A stretch of 64,000 nt of DNA from Sulfurimonas sp. (GTDB taxonomy: Bacteria > Campylobacterota > Campylobacteria > Campylobacterales > Sulfurimonadaceae). The DNA is taken from assembly GCA_030949825.1 (NCBI GenBank), contig JAUZSC010000037.1, positions 124,001-188,000 of the forward strand. The letters are read 5' to 3'. The notes under the pieces were generated by a model. That model worked only from the letters and a program-made list of their open reading frames with translations, did no database searches and was not told the DNA's origin. Positions 16,576-26,013 of this stretch are shown piece by piece. Made by a program: the position numbers and the translations under genes. Each line of letters starts with the position of its first letter. Positions within the stretch are counted from its first letter, which is position 1.

Positions 16576-17316
16576 ATTCTATTTTCACTTAAAAAAATAA
16601 TTACGTATTTTTTTGAACCATTTGGAATGGTTCTTGCGCTTTTTATTATAGGACTGTATTTTTTACTTCGTAATAAATACAGTTATTCTAAATTCTTCTT
16701 ATCTCTCTCTTTTTCTTTATTATTTTTATATTCTTATCCACCTTTTTCTAACTTTTTAATTTATAATTTAGAAAATCAATATCCAAAGTATGATTATAAA
16801 AGTAATATAAAGTATATTCATGTTTTAGGTAATGGACATAATACAGATGCAGACCAGCCCTTGTCATCTCAATTGGGCAGCACCAGCATAAAACGAGATT
16901 TAGAGGGAATTATTATTCACTCTAAGATAGTTAATTCTAAGTTAATATTTACAGGTTACGCAGGAACTACAAATATCACGGCGGCTCATATGAATGAGAA
17001 ATTAGCCTTAGTGCTTGGTGTAGAGCCTGAAAATATGATTATTAATGGTTCACCAAAAGATACACGAGAAGAAGCGCTTTTTACTAAGTCTATAGTTGGT
17101 GAAGATAAATTCATCTTAGTCACATCAGCAACGCATATGCCACGCTCAATGATGTTATTTCAATCTTTAGGACTCAATCCAGTCCCCGCACCTACAAGCT
17201 TTCATAAAAAAGAGTTTGATGGATACTTTGAGGCTCCAACTTTAGAAAGTTTTCAACGCTCTCAAATTGCAATGCACGAGTATCTTGGAATAGTCTGGTC
17301 TAAAATAAGAGGCTAA
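16576..17316 (+). CDS. ElyC/YdcF (DUF218) membrane protein with a probable ATT start
   Basis: ElyC-like proteins have two N-terminal membrane helices and a DUF218 domain in the periplasm and act in envelope or peptidoglycan precursor metabolism. DUF218 motifs are visible: IHVLGNGHNTDADQP, SKLIFTGYAG, KDTREEALF and LVTSATHMPRSMMLF. The first ATG (16627) would remove part of the first helix. Upstream in the same frame, ATT at 16576 begins LFSLKKIITYFFEPFGMVL, matching the N-terminus MLFTLKK of E. coli ElyC in position and sequence. No ATG, GTG or TTG exists between the preceding TAG (16570-16572) and 16627. The ATT lies 3 bp after the lipoprotein stop, so coupling may support initiation. Confidence 0.8.
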   Translation: MLFSLKKIITYFFEPFGMVLALFIIGLYFLLRNKYSYSKFFLSLSFSLLFLYSYPPFSNFLIYNLENQYPKYDYKSNIKYIHVLGNGHNTDADQPLSSQLGSTSIKRDLEGIIIHSKIVNSKLIFTGYAGTTNITAAHMNEKLALVLGVEPENMIINGSPKDTREEALFTKSIVGEDKFILVTSATHMPRSMMLFQSLGLNPVPAPTSFHKKEFDGYFEAPTLESFQRSQIAMHEYLGIVWSKIRG

Positions 17317-17318
17317 AT

Positions 17319-18029
17319 TTAATATTTAATCTTAGCTAAATAAAGTCCATTACTTGGGGCTGGTTTGATTTTATGCTTATCTTTAAGTAGGAGTTGATTT
17401 TTAATTTGGCTAGCATCTAGCTTTAATAAAGCTCCAACCATGAGTCTTATTTGTGCTCGAAGAAAACCATTTGCCTCAAAATTTAAAACAATAGACTCTT
17501 TATGTTTATAGGCAAAAGCTTTGTAGATAATTCTTATACTAGATTTCGTATCACTTCCTGTTTTCATAAAGTTTGTAAAATCATGTTCTCCTACAAATAG
17601 CTGTATATTTTTTTGTAATTGGACAAAGTCAAGTTCTTCTACAAAAGTAATAAAGTCATCTTCAAAAGGATTGCTTTGCGAAGTTTTAATAAGATAGCGA
17701 TAGACTCTTTTTTTAGCGCTATAGCGTGCATGAAAATCATCACTAACAGCTTTTATTGTATTTATCCTGATCGAAGTGGGTAGCATCTTGTTGAGGGTGA
17801 TTTGAAGCTTCTTTAAATCAGTCCAAAAAGAGGGCAGGTCAACATGACATACTTGAGCTGTAGCATGAACACCTTTATCTGTTCTTCCACTAGCAATAAT
17901 CTTAGATCTAATTCCAAGTTGTAAAAAAACTTTTTCTAAGTTTCCAAAAATAGTGTTTGATGTTTCTTTTTGAGTTTGAGATCCCAAATAATACGTGCCA
18001 TTATAGGCAATGCTTAAAGCACATCGCAT
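17319..18029 (-). CDS. truA: tRNA pseudouridine(38-40) synthase TruA, second copy (ancestral position)
   Basis: The 236-residue protein carries the TruA core: CALSIAYNGTYYLGSQ, the catalytic loop SGRTDKGVHATAQV (Asp about 51), KKRVYRYLI and FEANGFLRAQIRLMVGALL. It starts at the base next to the stop of lptG (stop 18032-18030, ATG 18029). The order uppS, prepilin peptidase, lptG, truA is shared across Campylobacterota, so this is the orthologous TruA. It differs clearly from the copy at 2706-3488, so the two are not a recent duplication. Confidence 0.92.
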   Translation of the reverse strand: MRCALSIAYNGTYYLGSQTQKETSNTIFGNLEKVFLQLGIRSKIIASGRTDKGVHATAQVCHVDLPSFWTDLKKLQITLNKMLPTSIRINTIKAVSDDFHARYSAKKRVYRYLIKTSQSNPFEDDFITFVEELDFVQLQKNIQLFVGEHDFTNFMKTGSDTKSSIRIIYKAFAYKHKESIVLNFEANGFLRAQIRLMVGALLKLDASQIKNQLLLKDKHKIKPAPSNGLYLAKIKY

Positions 18030-19057
18030 CTAGAATCTCGCGACGACTGTTTTTCTGTAGAGAATATACGTAAGAAGTAACCAAGTGATCGCAACAATAG
18101 GGATAGTATAAAAGACAAAAAAACTTTTGTAAACCTAGCGTTGCCCCATAATACAAGACTATACTAAGAAAAAAGATATAGATAAATTCTACTTTTTTGA
18201 TGTCTTGCATGAACAATACTCATACTTAAAACTAAGAATAAGCTGATAATTGGAAATATACTAAGGAGAGTGTTTGTAATTAGCATACTTGTTTTTTTGT
18301 TGCTTCTCTTTTTCTTATCACGACCCCAATATTTAAGTGCATTTTGTTGCATTATATGCTCTGCATTGGAAGTGTTATTGAGCAACATAGTCTCAAAATC
18401 AATTTGTTTAAAATTATTTTTGGAATAGATATAAGCTTCCCCATCAAGAAGTTTTAACTGCACAACTACTGACTCATTAATAATATATGCTTTATCAGCT
18501 GAAATTAATGTTTCTTTTTCTTTGTTTTTATCAAATAAAAACACTTCAGAGTAGGTTCCATCATTGTTTTCTGTGCCTAAATATAAAAGCCAATTACCAA
18601 ATTTATGCCCAAACTCTGAAGCAGAAAGATTAAACTTAGCCTCACTTTTTTTATAATGAATAAAATTTTTATATAATACTGTTGTATGTGGAATAATAAC
18701 TAAGAAATTCAGTAGCAGTATAAGGCCAAGAAGTAAAGCAGGTTTTAAAAGTGTTTTGATAAGAAAACTTGGATGAATACCTAGCGCAAATATTACAACT
18801 GTCTCGTTATCATTTGATAGCCTGAAGATAGTTAAAGCTGAAGCTATAAAAAAACTTATAGGCAAGGTGTAAAATAATAATTCTGATACAATAAAAAGAT
18901 AAAGTTTTATCATCTCCCAGGTAGTAAGTTGAATAATGGCCGTATATGTTGCAAGTTTAATTAAAAAGACAACAGAAGCAATCGTGAAAAGTGATATAAA
19001 AATGGATAAAAAGAGTCCAGAAAGGTTTTTAATAATATGATTTCGGAGTCTATTCAT
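18030..19057 (-). pseudogene. lptG: LptF/LptG-type lipopolysaccharide export permease (YjgP/YjgQ), two frameshifts
   Basis: This permease belongs to the LptBFG complex that lifts LPS out of the inner membrane and is normally essential. The first 290 residues are intact: N-terminal helices, then the periplasmic beta-jellyroll (AKFNLSASEFGHKFGNWLLY, about 140-225), then HARHQKSRIYLYLF. At A6 (18169-18174 on the plus strand) one base must be removed to go on as LSIVLYYGATLGLQKF, and at A7 (18117-18123) another to go on as FVFYTIPIVAITWLLLTY and end VVARF-stop at 18030. The restored end abuts truA exactly. Because the gene is essential, two homopolymer errors are more likely than gene loss. Confidence 0.85.
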
Positions 19058-19872
19058 TAGTAGTTCGCCTCAATGTAGGCCATTATCGAAGTATCGTATA
19101 TATACACAATAAAAGTTGCAAGTGCTAAAAATGGCACAAAAGGAACTTTTTGTTCCTCTTTTGAAAGTCTTAGTACAGCGAGCATTACCGGAAGTGCTAA
19201 AAGGGCAGAAATAAAAATGGCTACAAGCGTGAGTTTAACGCCAAGTAAGGCTCCTATTGTTGCTGCGACCATAATATCACCTTCTCCCATCGCCTCGATA
19301 AATGGATAGGTATGATAATTCTTTGTCCATGAGGTAAGTGTTTTTTTTGCATGTGCATGGGCAGATGATGTTAAGTAATAAGAAAGTGAAAATCGTAAAA
19401 GTGTAAATCCACCTGCAAAAAGTAAGGTATTTTGAGCATTTAAAAGTATTCCATTTATATTCCATGCTCCAAGTATCGCGAAGACAATTGCAAGTAAATT
19501 TAAACTATCGGGAACCATTTTGTATTTGAAATCTATCATAGACAAGGCAAGAAGCATTAAAAAACTAAGTGCTACAAAGAAAACAGGAAGGCTAACTCCG
19601 TATTTTAAAGCTAGTAGTAAAAATATGAGACTTGATAAAAGTTCAATAAGAGGGTACTGCACTGAGATTTTACTTGAACAAAATGCACATTTACCGCGTA
19701 GAAATATCCATGAAAAAACAGGAATATTATGCCATGCTTTTAATTGTTCATTACAGGAAAAACAATGAGAAGACCCAAAAACAACACTTTCATCTTTTGG
19801 AATTCTAAGTATTACTACATTTAAAAAAGAACCTAGTAAAAGTCCTAAAAGTGTTGCTAAAAATATTTCCAT
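19057..19872 (-). CDS. Prepilin peptidase (PilD family, A24)
   Basis: This inner-membrane aspartyl protease cuts and often N-methylates type IV prepilins and type II secretion pseudopilins. The 271-residue protein has the N-terminal zinc-binding cytoplasmic domain with CFSC and CAFC (about residues 37-70), and the two catalytic Asp regions MIDFKYKMVPD and GEGDIMVAATIGALLG. Its stop and start codons overlap its neighbours by one base on both sides, so it is translated with uppS and lptG. No pilin gene is in the window, so its substrate is encoded elsewhere. Confidence 0.92.
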   Translation of the reverse strand: MEIFLATLLGLLLGSFLNVVILRIPKDESVVFGSSHCFSCNEQLKAWHNIPVFSWIFLRGKCAFCSSKISVQYPLIELLSSLIFLLLALKYGVSLPVFFVALSFLMLLALSMIDFKYKMVPDSLNLLAIVFAILGAWNINGILLNAQNTLLFAGGFTLLRFSLSYYLTSSAHAHAKKTLTSWTKNYHTYPFIEAMGEGDIMVAATIGALLGVKLTLVAIFISALLALPVMLAVLRLSKEEQKVPFVPFLALATFIVYIYDTSIMAYIEANY

Positions 19873-20549
19873 TATTTTAGTCCTCCAAATCTTCTTTCTA
19901 TTTTCGTGAAATTATTGATGATTTTTACAAGTTCCTCTTTTGTAAAGTCAGGCCAAAGGGTATCACTAAAGAAAAGTTCTGCGTATGCTGCTTGCCAAAG
20001 TAAAAAGTTAGAAAGTCTATGGTCTCCACCTGTACGAATGAGTAAATCAACATTTTCCCTACAATCTAGGGCATTACTTAGCATTGCATGGCTAATATCT
20101 TCTTCTGTCTTGGCAAGTTTATTTATAGCTCGAATTATTTCATCTTGTGAACCATAGTTAAGCGCTAAAGACTGCACTAATCCATCGCAATGTGCTGTTT
20201 TTTGCTCTACATCGTGAATGGTTTTTTGCAAGGACTTAGAAAATGCACTTATATCTCCAATTGCTTCAAAACGAACATTATTTTCTAAATATATTGGAAT
20301 TTCATTCTCTAAAAAACTTTGTAAAAGCTTCATTAAAAATTCAACTTCTAATCGAGGCCGTTTCCAATTTTCTGTAGAAAAAGCGTAGAGTGTCAGTCTT
20401 TGTATCTCTGGGTTTCTTGAACAATATAAGGTAATTTCTTTAACCGTGTTAGCTCCAGCTTCATGACCTTTAACTCTTTTTTTTCCTTGAAGTTCTGCCC
20501 ATCTTCCATTACCATCCATAATGATGGCTATATGTTTTGCTGTATTCAT
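19872..20549 (-). CDS. uppS: Undecaprenyl diphosphate synthase
   Basis: UppS condenses isopentenyl diphosphates in the Z configuration to make the C55 lipid carrier of peptidoglycan and O-antigen synthesis. The 225-residue protein has the signature IIMDGNGRWAELQGKKRVKGHEAG split over residues 9-32, then LTLYAFSTENWKRP, and the C-terminal DLLIRTGGDHRLSNFLLWQ with FFSDTLWPDF. It is slightly shorter than E. coli UppS, as usual for this phylum. It directly follows coaBC with no gap. Confidence 0.95.
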   Translation of the reverse strand: MNTAKHIAIIMDGNGRWAELQGKKRVKGHEAGANTVKEITLYCSRNPEIQRLTLYAFSTENWKRPRLEVEFLMKLLQSFLENEIPIYLENNVRFEAIGDISAFSKSLQKTIHDVEQKTAHCDGLVQSLALNYGSQDEIIRAINKLAKTEEDISHAMLSNALDCRENVDLLIRTGGDHRLSNFLLWQAAYAELFFSDTLWPDFTKEELVKIINNFTKIERRFGGLK

Positions 20550-21770
20550 TTATAGATTCTCTGCATATTCTAAAATTTTAAAGGAAAGACTTAGTTTATC
20601 TGAAGATGGAATAGATTTTGTAGAGTCTTTCGTAATAAATTCTATCTTATTTGTATCAGTTCCAAAACTTGAAGAATCTTTTAAAATATTTAAACAAACA
20701 GCATCTAGATTTTTAGAAATGAGACTTTTCTCTGCATTTTTATACGCATTCACTTTATCTATTTCTGCTTTAAAACCAATACTAACAATTGAGTCTTTAT
20801 CAAGTGAGCTAAGTATATCAGGAGCTTGTTTTAAACTAAGATTAAATGATTCACCAAGGGAGTCTTTTTTTAATTTTCCAGTTTGCATAGTTTTAGGAAT
20901 GTAATCACTCACAGCAGCAGCCATAAAAAGATAGGGTTTTTTAGTTTTATTTTTTGAGTCTTCAATCGCTTGTATAAGAGATTCCTGCATCTGGAGTGAA
21001 CTCTCAATCTTGCTTATAGAAATTTCTTTTGGAAGATTATCTTCAAACCTTGTAGCGATTAATTTTACATCAGCCCCTCTACAATAAAGTGCAGATGCTA
21101 GCGATGATGCCATTTTTCCACTAGAAAAGTTAGAAATATAGCGTACATCATCGATTTTTTCAAGTGTTCCGCCACCTGTAACTATGACGGTTCTGTCTGC
21201 AAAGAAATCATTTTTAAGCAAAGCTCTTGCACTTGCCCAAAATATATCTGTAGGTTCAGCCATCGCCCCATCACCAACAGTTTTGCACGCTAACTCTTTT
21301 ATTTGTGTATCTACTTTGGTGTACTTAGTATTTACTAAGACTTTAATGTTTGCTTGCGTGATGGGATTATTTAACATATTTGTATTTGCAGATGGACATA
21401 AAATTTTTTCACCCTCATAAGCTAAAACACATTGAAGAAGTATATTGTCTGCAATAGCATGCGAGAGTTTAGCAATAGTATTCGCAGTAGCAGGGGCAAT
21501 AACAAAAAGATCAGCCCACTCAGTTATTTTAATATGGTTATGATCATTTACCCAAGATTCGTTAGTATCATCAAGAACTTTATTTGAAGTAAGTGTCTCA
21601 AAGCTAAGAGGAGTTACAAACTTTTTAGCAGAATCACTCATAACTACCCGAACATCAGCACCTGCTTTTGTAAGAAGTCTCACAAGCTCTAATGATTTAT
21701 ATACAGCGATAGAACCACTAAGTCCTAAAAGTATTTTTTTATTTTTTAACAAATCATTTGGAATGAACAT
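20550..21770 (-). CDS. coaBC: Bifunctional phosphopantothenoylcysteine decarboxylase/phosphopantothenate--cysteine ligase
   Basis: CoaBC carries out two successive steps of coenzyme A synthesis. The N-terminal FMN domain (about 1-180) shows LLGLSGSIAVYKSLELVRLL, a His in NDHNHIKITEWADLFVIAPATANTIAKL (in parts) and CPSANTNMLNNP, the substrate clamp. The C-terminal CoaB domain (about 190-406) shows VIVTGGGTLEKIDDVRYISN, SSGKMASSLA and the dimer motif region AAAVSDYIP with KLKKD. It is the first gene of the coaBC-uppS-pilD-lptG-truA run. The upstream promoter region is bordered by an IS1380 remnant. Confidence 0.95.
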   Translation of the reverse strand: MFIPNDLLKNKKILLGLSGSIAVYKSLELVRLLTKAGADVRVVMSDSAKKFVTPLSFETLTSNKVLDDTNESWVNDHNHIKITEWADLFVIAPATANTIAKLSHAIADNILLQCVLAYEGEKILCPSANTNMLNNPITQANIKVLVNTKYTKVDTQIKELACKTVGDGAMAEPTDIFWASARALLKNDFFADRTVIVTGGGTLEKIDDVRYISNFSSGKMASSLASALYCRGADVKLIATRFEDNLPKEISISKIESSLQMQESLIQAIEDSKNKTKKPYLFMAAAVSDYIPKTMQTGKLKKDSLGESFNLSLKQAPDILSSLDKDSIVSIGFKAEIDKVNAYKNAEKSLISKNLDAVCLNILKDSSSFGTDTNKIEFITKDSTKSIPSSDKLSLSFKILEYAENL

Positions 21771-22070
21771 ACAATACCTTGAGAGTTTTTATTTATATGA
21801 TTATACTAAAAAAATTCTTATGATTTTCCAAAAAACAAAATTAATCCATAAAAATTCCACACTCAGAAATAACAAGATTCTTACATTTTTTTTAAAAGAA
21901 AAATGCCATTTATGGCTATAAAATCATAGGCTACATATTTTTACCTCTAAAATATTCAAATTTAGTTGATTTTGGATTAATTTCCTGATTTTTAGACAAT
22001 AGTATCCTCAAGTGATTCAGTAGAGATATTTTGAAGTGGGTGTTTTTATTTTTATTCTGATATATTTCAG
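21771..22070. other. Non-coding AT-rich stretch between coaBC and the IS1380 remnant
   Basis: No convincing gene is present. The stretch should contain the coaBC promoter on the minus strand and the outer end of the IS1380 element, but I could not identify matching terminal repeats because the right end of the element appears degraded. Confidence 0.5.
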
Positions 22071-23038
22071 TCATTCTAAACTCATCTGATAAGCTTTAAT
22101 TCTAATGTTTTGCAGTAGTTCCATAAACTGCTCATTAACTTTAAGTACTGTCTCTCTCGCATGAGAGATGACCTTACCTGCGATATTGTAAAGTTTATAT
22201 CTAATTGTCTTTACAGTGTGGTGTTGTAGGCTTTTATCTAATATTTGTTTGAAGAGTAAAAATAGATTGTATGCTAATGTTCCAATAGCAAAGTAGAAGG
22301 AATTAGCTTTGAAGTCTGATGTTGGAAGATAAGACATGTTGAAACCATTCTTTAATTCTTTTATCTTATTTTCACTTGTTTCTCCTCTTTGACGATGGAG
22401 TTTTACTATCTCTTTTGCGGTTAAATCATTATCGTTAGTTGCGATGCAGTAATACATCTCATCTCTATGTTGTTTCATAACCTCTTCTGAAATATATCCC
22501 TCTAGTGTAGGCAATATCGGAGTTATGTCTTTTTTAACAACTATCATTCTAAAGGCATTATCGGTACCATTCATAGAATGAACAAATTCTGAAATCTTCT
22601 CTTTTTTACTTAGTATTTCCCACTCATTATCTTTAATATCATTAATCGAAGTCCACACACTTCTATCTTTTCTTCCTGAGATTGTAAAAAGCATTTTTTC
22701 TTCATCACAGTAATTAAAAATAGAGGCTTGATATCCAGCACTATCTATTCTTACTCTATCAAATTTGACACCTATTGGCAGCTGTAGTTGACACTGTTTA
22801 ATAAACTCTAAATTCTCACTTGCTGGTGCTTCATTTCCATCTCTAAAAGCTGCCTAATTTAAGCTAGTTTTAACGTGGTAACTTGGGGTGCAAAGGGAGT
22901 GTAGGCTCTATAGTGGTTTGATAGCGGTAAGTTTTTATTACAAAAGCTTTCAAACCCCATAGCTTTTAGGTATTCTCCAAATATTGCTACACCTGTTCTG
23001 GGTGTTAATTTCTCGATCTCTATTTCCCTTTGACGATT
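22071..23038 (-). pseudogene. IS1380-family transposase remnant with a large internal deletion
   Basis: The C-terminal part is well preserved: FRDGNEAPASENLEFIKQ, then IDSAGYQASIFNYCDEE, LHRQRGETSENKIKELK and FYFAIGTLAYNLFLLFKQ, ending KAYQMSLE-stop at 22071. These are IS1380 DDE transposase motifs (the Asp of IDSAGY and the Glu of ETSENKIKE). Further upstream the N-terminus survives as EIEIEKLTPRTGVAIFGEYL and KAMGFESF (23038 to about 22880). Between the two, roughly 90 or more codons are missing and a stop plus frame change are present. No start codon remains. The copy cannot encode a working transposase. It ends about 60 bp before the autotransporter gene. Confidence 0.82.
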
Positions 23039-23095
23039 TTACGACGATTTTAGAATGTTATGATTTCACCAATAATCTAAGAGGGAATTAAACTC

Positions 23096-25981
23096 ATGAA
23101 AAACACTGTAAATTATAAATCACGCTTTCGAATTTTAAAAGGTGGGAAAATCTCACTTGTTGTCTCAGCACTTCTTGCAAGTGCATCACTTGTAGGGACA
23201 TCGGCTGATGCTGCTTCTATATGTACAACTACTTACACAATCGGTGATGAAGGTACCCAACAAAGCATTGAGATGTGTGAGAACACAAACATTAATGTTA
23301 CTGGGACTTTAAACGTTGCGAGTGCTACTGTTGATGATTCTGCACTAAAGCTTACCCAAGTTGCTGCTCTAGGCTCTTATGAAGCGACTATAGTAAATGA
23401 TGCTGTAATTCGAGGTCTTATGAAGAATGCTGGTTCAGCTATAGATCTTACAGGTATTGCGAAATTTTCTTTGACAAACAATGCTGGTAAAGCAATTTTA
23501 ATTGAAGCAGGAGGCGTGGCTACAGGAGTCAAAGCAACTAATGCATCAGGCTCAAGTATTGAAAATGCAGGTTCTATACTTTCTAAGACATCTGCAAACG
23601 CAAAGGGGATAGATGTATCGGGCTATCTTGATGCTTCTAGTATCAAAAATCTTGCTGGAGCCGCTATACTTACTACTTCAACTAACGGCGATAGTGTTGG
23701 TATATCTGTATCCGAACTCAAGAGTACTTCGAGTATCGAAAATGCAGGTGGTATAGGGTCTTATGCAGCTACTACTGCAATGGGAATACATGTATCTAGT
23801 TTTCTTGATTCCTCAAGTATTACAAATCTTGGGACGGGTAGGATTATTGTTGGTGATCTTAGGAGCGGGACTACTATGGTTGGTATAAATGCAGAGCAAC
23901 TCAAGAATTCTTCTAGTATTAAAAATGCTGGTATAATTGACGTAAAGTCAACAGATGTAGCTGTTGGTATAGCTGCAAAGCTACTTAACTCTACTATTGA
24001 AAATACAGGTAGGATTAGCGTGGCTGGAACTACTGTAATTGGAATAAAATCTGATGAGCTTGATGCCTCAAGTATTAAAAATCTTGGGACGGGTAAGATT
24101 ATAGTTAGAGCTGAGAGTACAGGAATTGGTATATATGTAACGGGCCTAAAAAATGGCTCTACTATTGAAAATGCAGCTAGTATTGATGTTGTATCTGGGG
24201 GTGGAGCTTATGGAATCATCATTGGTGGAGATAATATGCTTGATACATCAAGTATTATAAACTCAGGTACGATTACTATTAATGGTCATTCTAGTAGTCA
24301 GGGTATTAAGGCGACAGATGGAAAGATTGAGAACAGTGGAACGATAAGAGCTCTGATTAGCTCTAATGCACACAAGAATGCTTACTCAATAGTCGCATTG
24401 AATAGTGTTGTAAACAATAGTGCATCTGGGAAGTTGTATGGAAATATAAATATAACAGGAAATGGCACTTTAACAAATGCGGGTTTAATTAGCTTGCCAC
24501 ATGATGCTGATAATGCGCAAATATATAAATTTATAAATGAGAGTACAGGGACACTAGAGATTGGACTTTCAACAGATGGAACAACTACAACTTATTCAAA
24601 GCTTGCTACAACAGGGGCAACCTTTAAAGATGGTTCGACTATAGCAGTAAATGTATTAAGTACTTCAACGAATGTTGAACTACTCGCAGGTAATCTACTT
24701 GAGGGTGTAGTAAGTTCGAGAGAAGGTGGAATAACTATCGATGGTAAACTTAACATCACAGACAACTCAGCACTTTTAAATTTTGAGTATGAAGTAGATG
24801 CTGGAAACATAGACTTAAAGATAGTCGAGGGAAAAACAATTGTAGAAGCTGTGACTAATACTATTATGAACTCGGTGACTAACTCTACAGGAAATGGAGC
24901 AGGTGGCAGAAATCTTCAAGCAGCAGCTGGAGCACTTCAAACAATACAAGGAAATGATCTTTTCATCGCAGCCTTAAATAAACTTCCAACAGATGCAGCA
25001 GTAGCAGAAGCCGTAAAAGCTACAACTCCAGTAGTAGCTGGTGCAGTAGCAGGCGCAAGTACTCAAATATCAAACGGTATACAAGGAATCGTACAAACGA
25101 GACAAAGAGTAAACTTCAATGGAGGTCTTAACTCGGGTGAAGAGATGTTCTCAGAGAAAAATCTATGGGTAAAAGCTTTTGGTTCATTTGGTACACAAGA
25201 TGATCAAGATGGAATCAATGGCTTTGACTTAAATACTTATGGTCTTGGTCTTGGTGTAGATGCAGAGTATGCTTCAAACCAAACAATAGGTCTAGCACTC
25301 TTTTATACACGCGCAAATGTAGATGTAAACAACATATCTCAGTCAAGCGACTTAGATGTATATACAGCACTTGTCTATGGTAATGTTCCATTCTTAGATC
25401 CTAGAACAAACTTCTTGTACCAAGTAGGATACGCTTGGCAAAAAACGAGTTCACAGAGATATATAGCTATAACAAATGCTACTGCAACAGCAGACTATAC
25501 AACAAACACAGCCTCAGTTGATTTAAAAGTAGTAAGAGATTACCAGATTAATAAAAAGTTTTTAGTACAGCCTATGCTTGAAGCGACATATAGAAAGTTT
25601 AGTAGCCCTACATATACAGAATCAGGAGCAGGAGCAGTAAACCTTAAGTCAGAAAGCTATAATTCAAATGAATTCATCTTAGGTCTAGGTGTGGTAACAT
25701 CTATGAAAATAGATAATGACGCAAAACTATTTACAAACCTAAATATAGGGTATGATGTTAAAGGTAATCACCAAACAGTTACTTCTTCATATGCAGGTTC
25801 AACAGGTGTACAATTTGATACAAATGGTATAGATAACGGAAGATACAACTACGATATAGGTCTTGGTTATGAGAGAGATGTAAAAGAAGGTCATAACATA
25901 AACCTTTCATACAACTACCAAGGACAAGGTACAGGTTTTACGAACCACGTTGTTTCAGCTAAGTATGTGTTTAGTTTTTAG
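23096..25981 (+). CDS. Type Va autotransporter with repeat-rich passenger
   Basis: The 961-residue protein is a monomeric autotransporter. An extended signal peptide (residues 1-40, ending TSADAA) precedes a beta-helix passenger with about ten repeats of the type SSIENAG or SSIKNLGTGKI (residues about 150-430). After an autochaperone-like stretch and the linker EEMFSEKNLWVKAFGSFG, the barrel spans about residues 690-961, with alternating aromatic strands and terminal KYVFSF, the C-terminal Phe needed for Bam assembly. Two passenger Cys lie at about 43 and 60 only. A surface adhesion or aggregation role is the usual one. The passenger is unlike any named adhesin I recognise. Confidence 0.88.
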   Translation: MKNTVNYKSRFRILKGGKISLVVSALLASASLVGTSADAASICTTTYTIGDEGTQQSIEMCENTNINVTGTLNVASATVDDSALKLTQVAALGSYEATIVNDAVIRGLMKNAGSAIDLTGIAKFSLTNNAGKAILIEAGGVATGVKATNASGSSIENAGSILSKTSANAKGIDVSGYLDASSIKNLAGAAILTTSTNGDSVGISVSELKSTSSIENAGGIGSYAATTAMGIHVSSFLDSSSITNLGTGRIIVGDLRSGTTMVGINAEQLKNSSSIKNAGIIDVKSTDVAVGIAAKLLNSTIENTGRISVAGTTVIGIKSDELDASSIKNLGTGKIIVRAESTGIGIYVTGLKNGSTIENAASIDVVSGGGAYGIIIGGDNMLDTSSIINSGTITINGHSSSQGIKATDGKIENSGTIRALISSNAHKNAYSIVALNSVVNNSASGKLYGNINITGNGTLTNAGLISLPHDADNAQIYKFINESTGTLEIGLSTDGTTTTYSKLATTGATFKDGSTIAVNVLSTSTNVELLAGNLLEGVVSSREGGITIDGKLNITDNSALLNFEYEVDAGNIDLKIVEGKTIVEAVTNTIMNSVTNSTGNGAGGRNLQAAAGALQTIQGNDLFIAALNKLPTDAAVAEAVKATTPVVAGAVAGASTQISNGIQGIVQTRQRVNFNGGLNSGEEMFSEKNLWVKAFGSFGTQDDQDGINGFDLNTYGLGLGVDAEYASNQTIGLALFYTRANVDVNNISQSSDLDVYTALVYGNVPFLDPRTNFLYQVGYAWQKTSSQRYIAITNATATADYTTNTASVDLKVVRDYQINKKFLVQPMLEATYRKFSSPTYTESGAGAVNLKSESYNSNEFILGLGVVTSMKIDNDAKLFTNLNIGYDVKGNHQTVTSSYAGSTGVQFDTNGIDNGRYNYDIGLGYERDVKEGHNINLSYNYQGQGTGFTNHVVSAKYVFSF
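23545..24350 (+). repeat. Degenerate in-frame repeats coding the autotransporter beta-helix
   Basis: Around ten copies of a 60-100-bp unit encode S-S/T-I-x-N-A/L-G-x-I followed by 20-25 variable residues. Copies alternate between a SSIENAG form and a SSIKNLGTGKI form, for example IENAG near 23560, IKNLAG near 23645, IENAGG near 23737, ITNLGTG near 23818 and IKNLGTG near 24073. Copy number may vary between strains by recombination (inference). Confidence 0.7.
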
Positions 25982-26013
25982 GCTAATAAAACAAGAAAAA
26001 AAGGAGTAGTAGT

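Noticed and set aside
22071..22694. Functional transposase
   Set aside because: The frame lacks the N-terminal half and a start codon; the surviving N-terminal piece is separated by a deletion, a stop and a frame change.
23545..24350. Repeats considered as a CRISPR array
   Set aside because: The repeats are degenerate, in frame, of unequal spacing and code for the beta-helix of the autotransporter. No cas gene is present.
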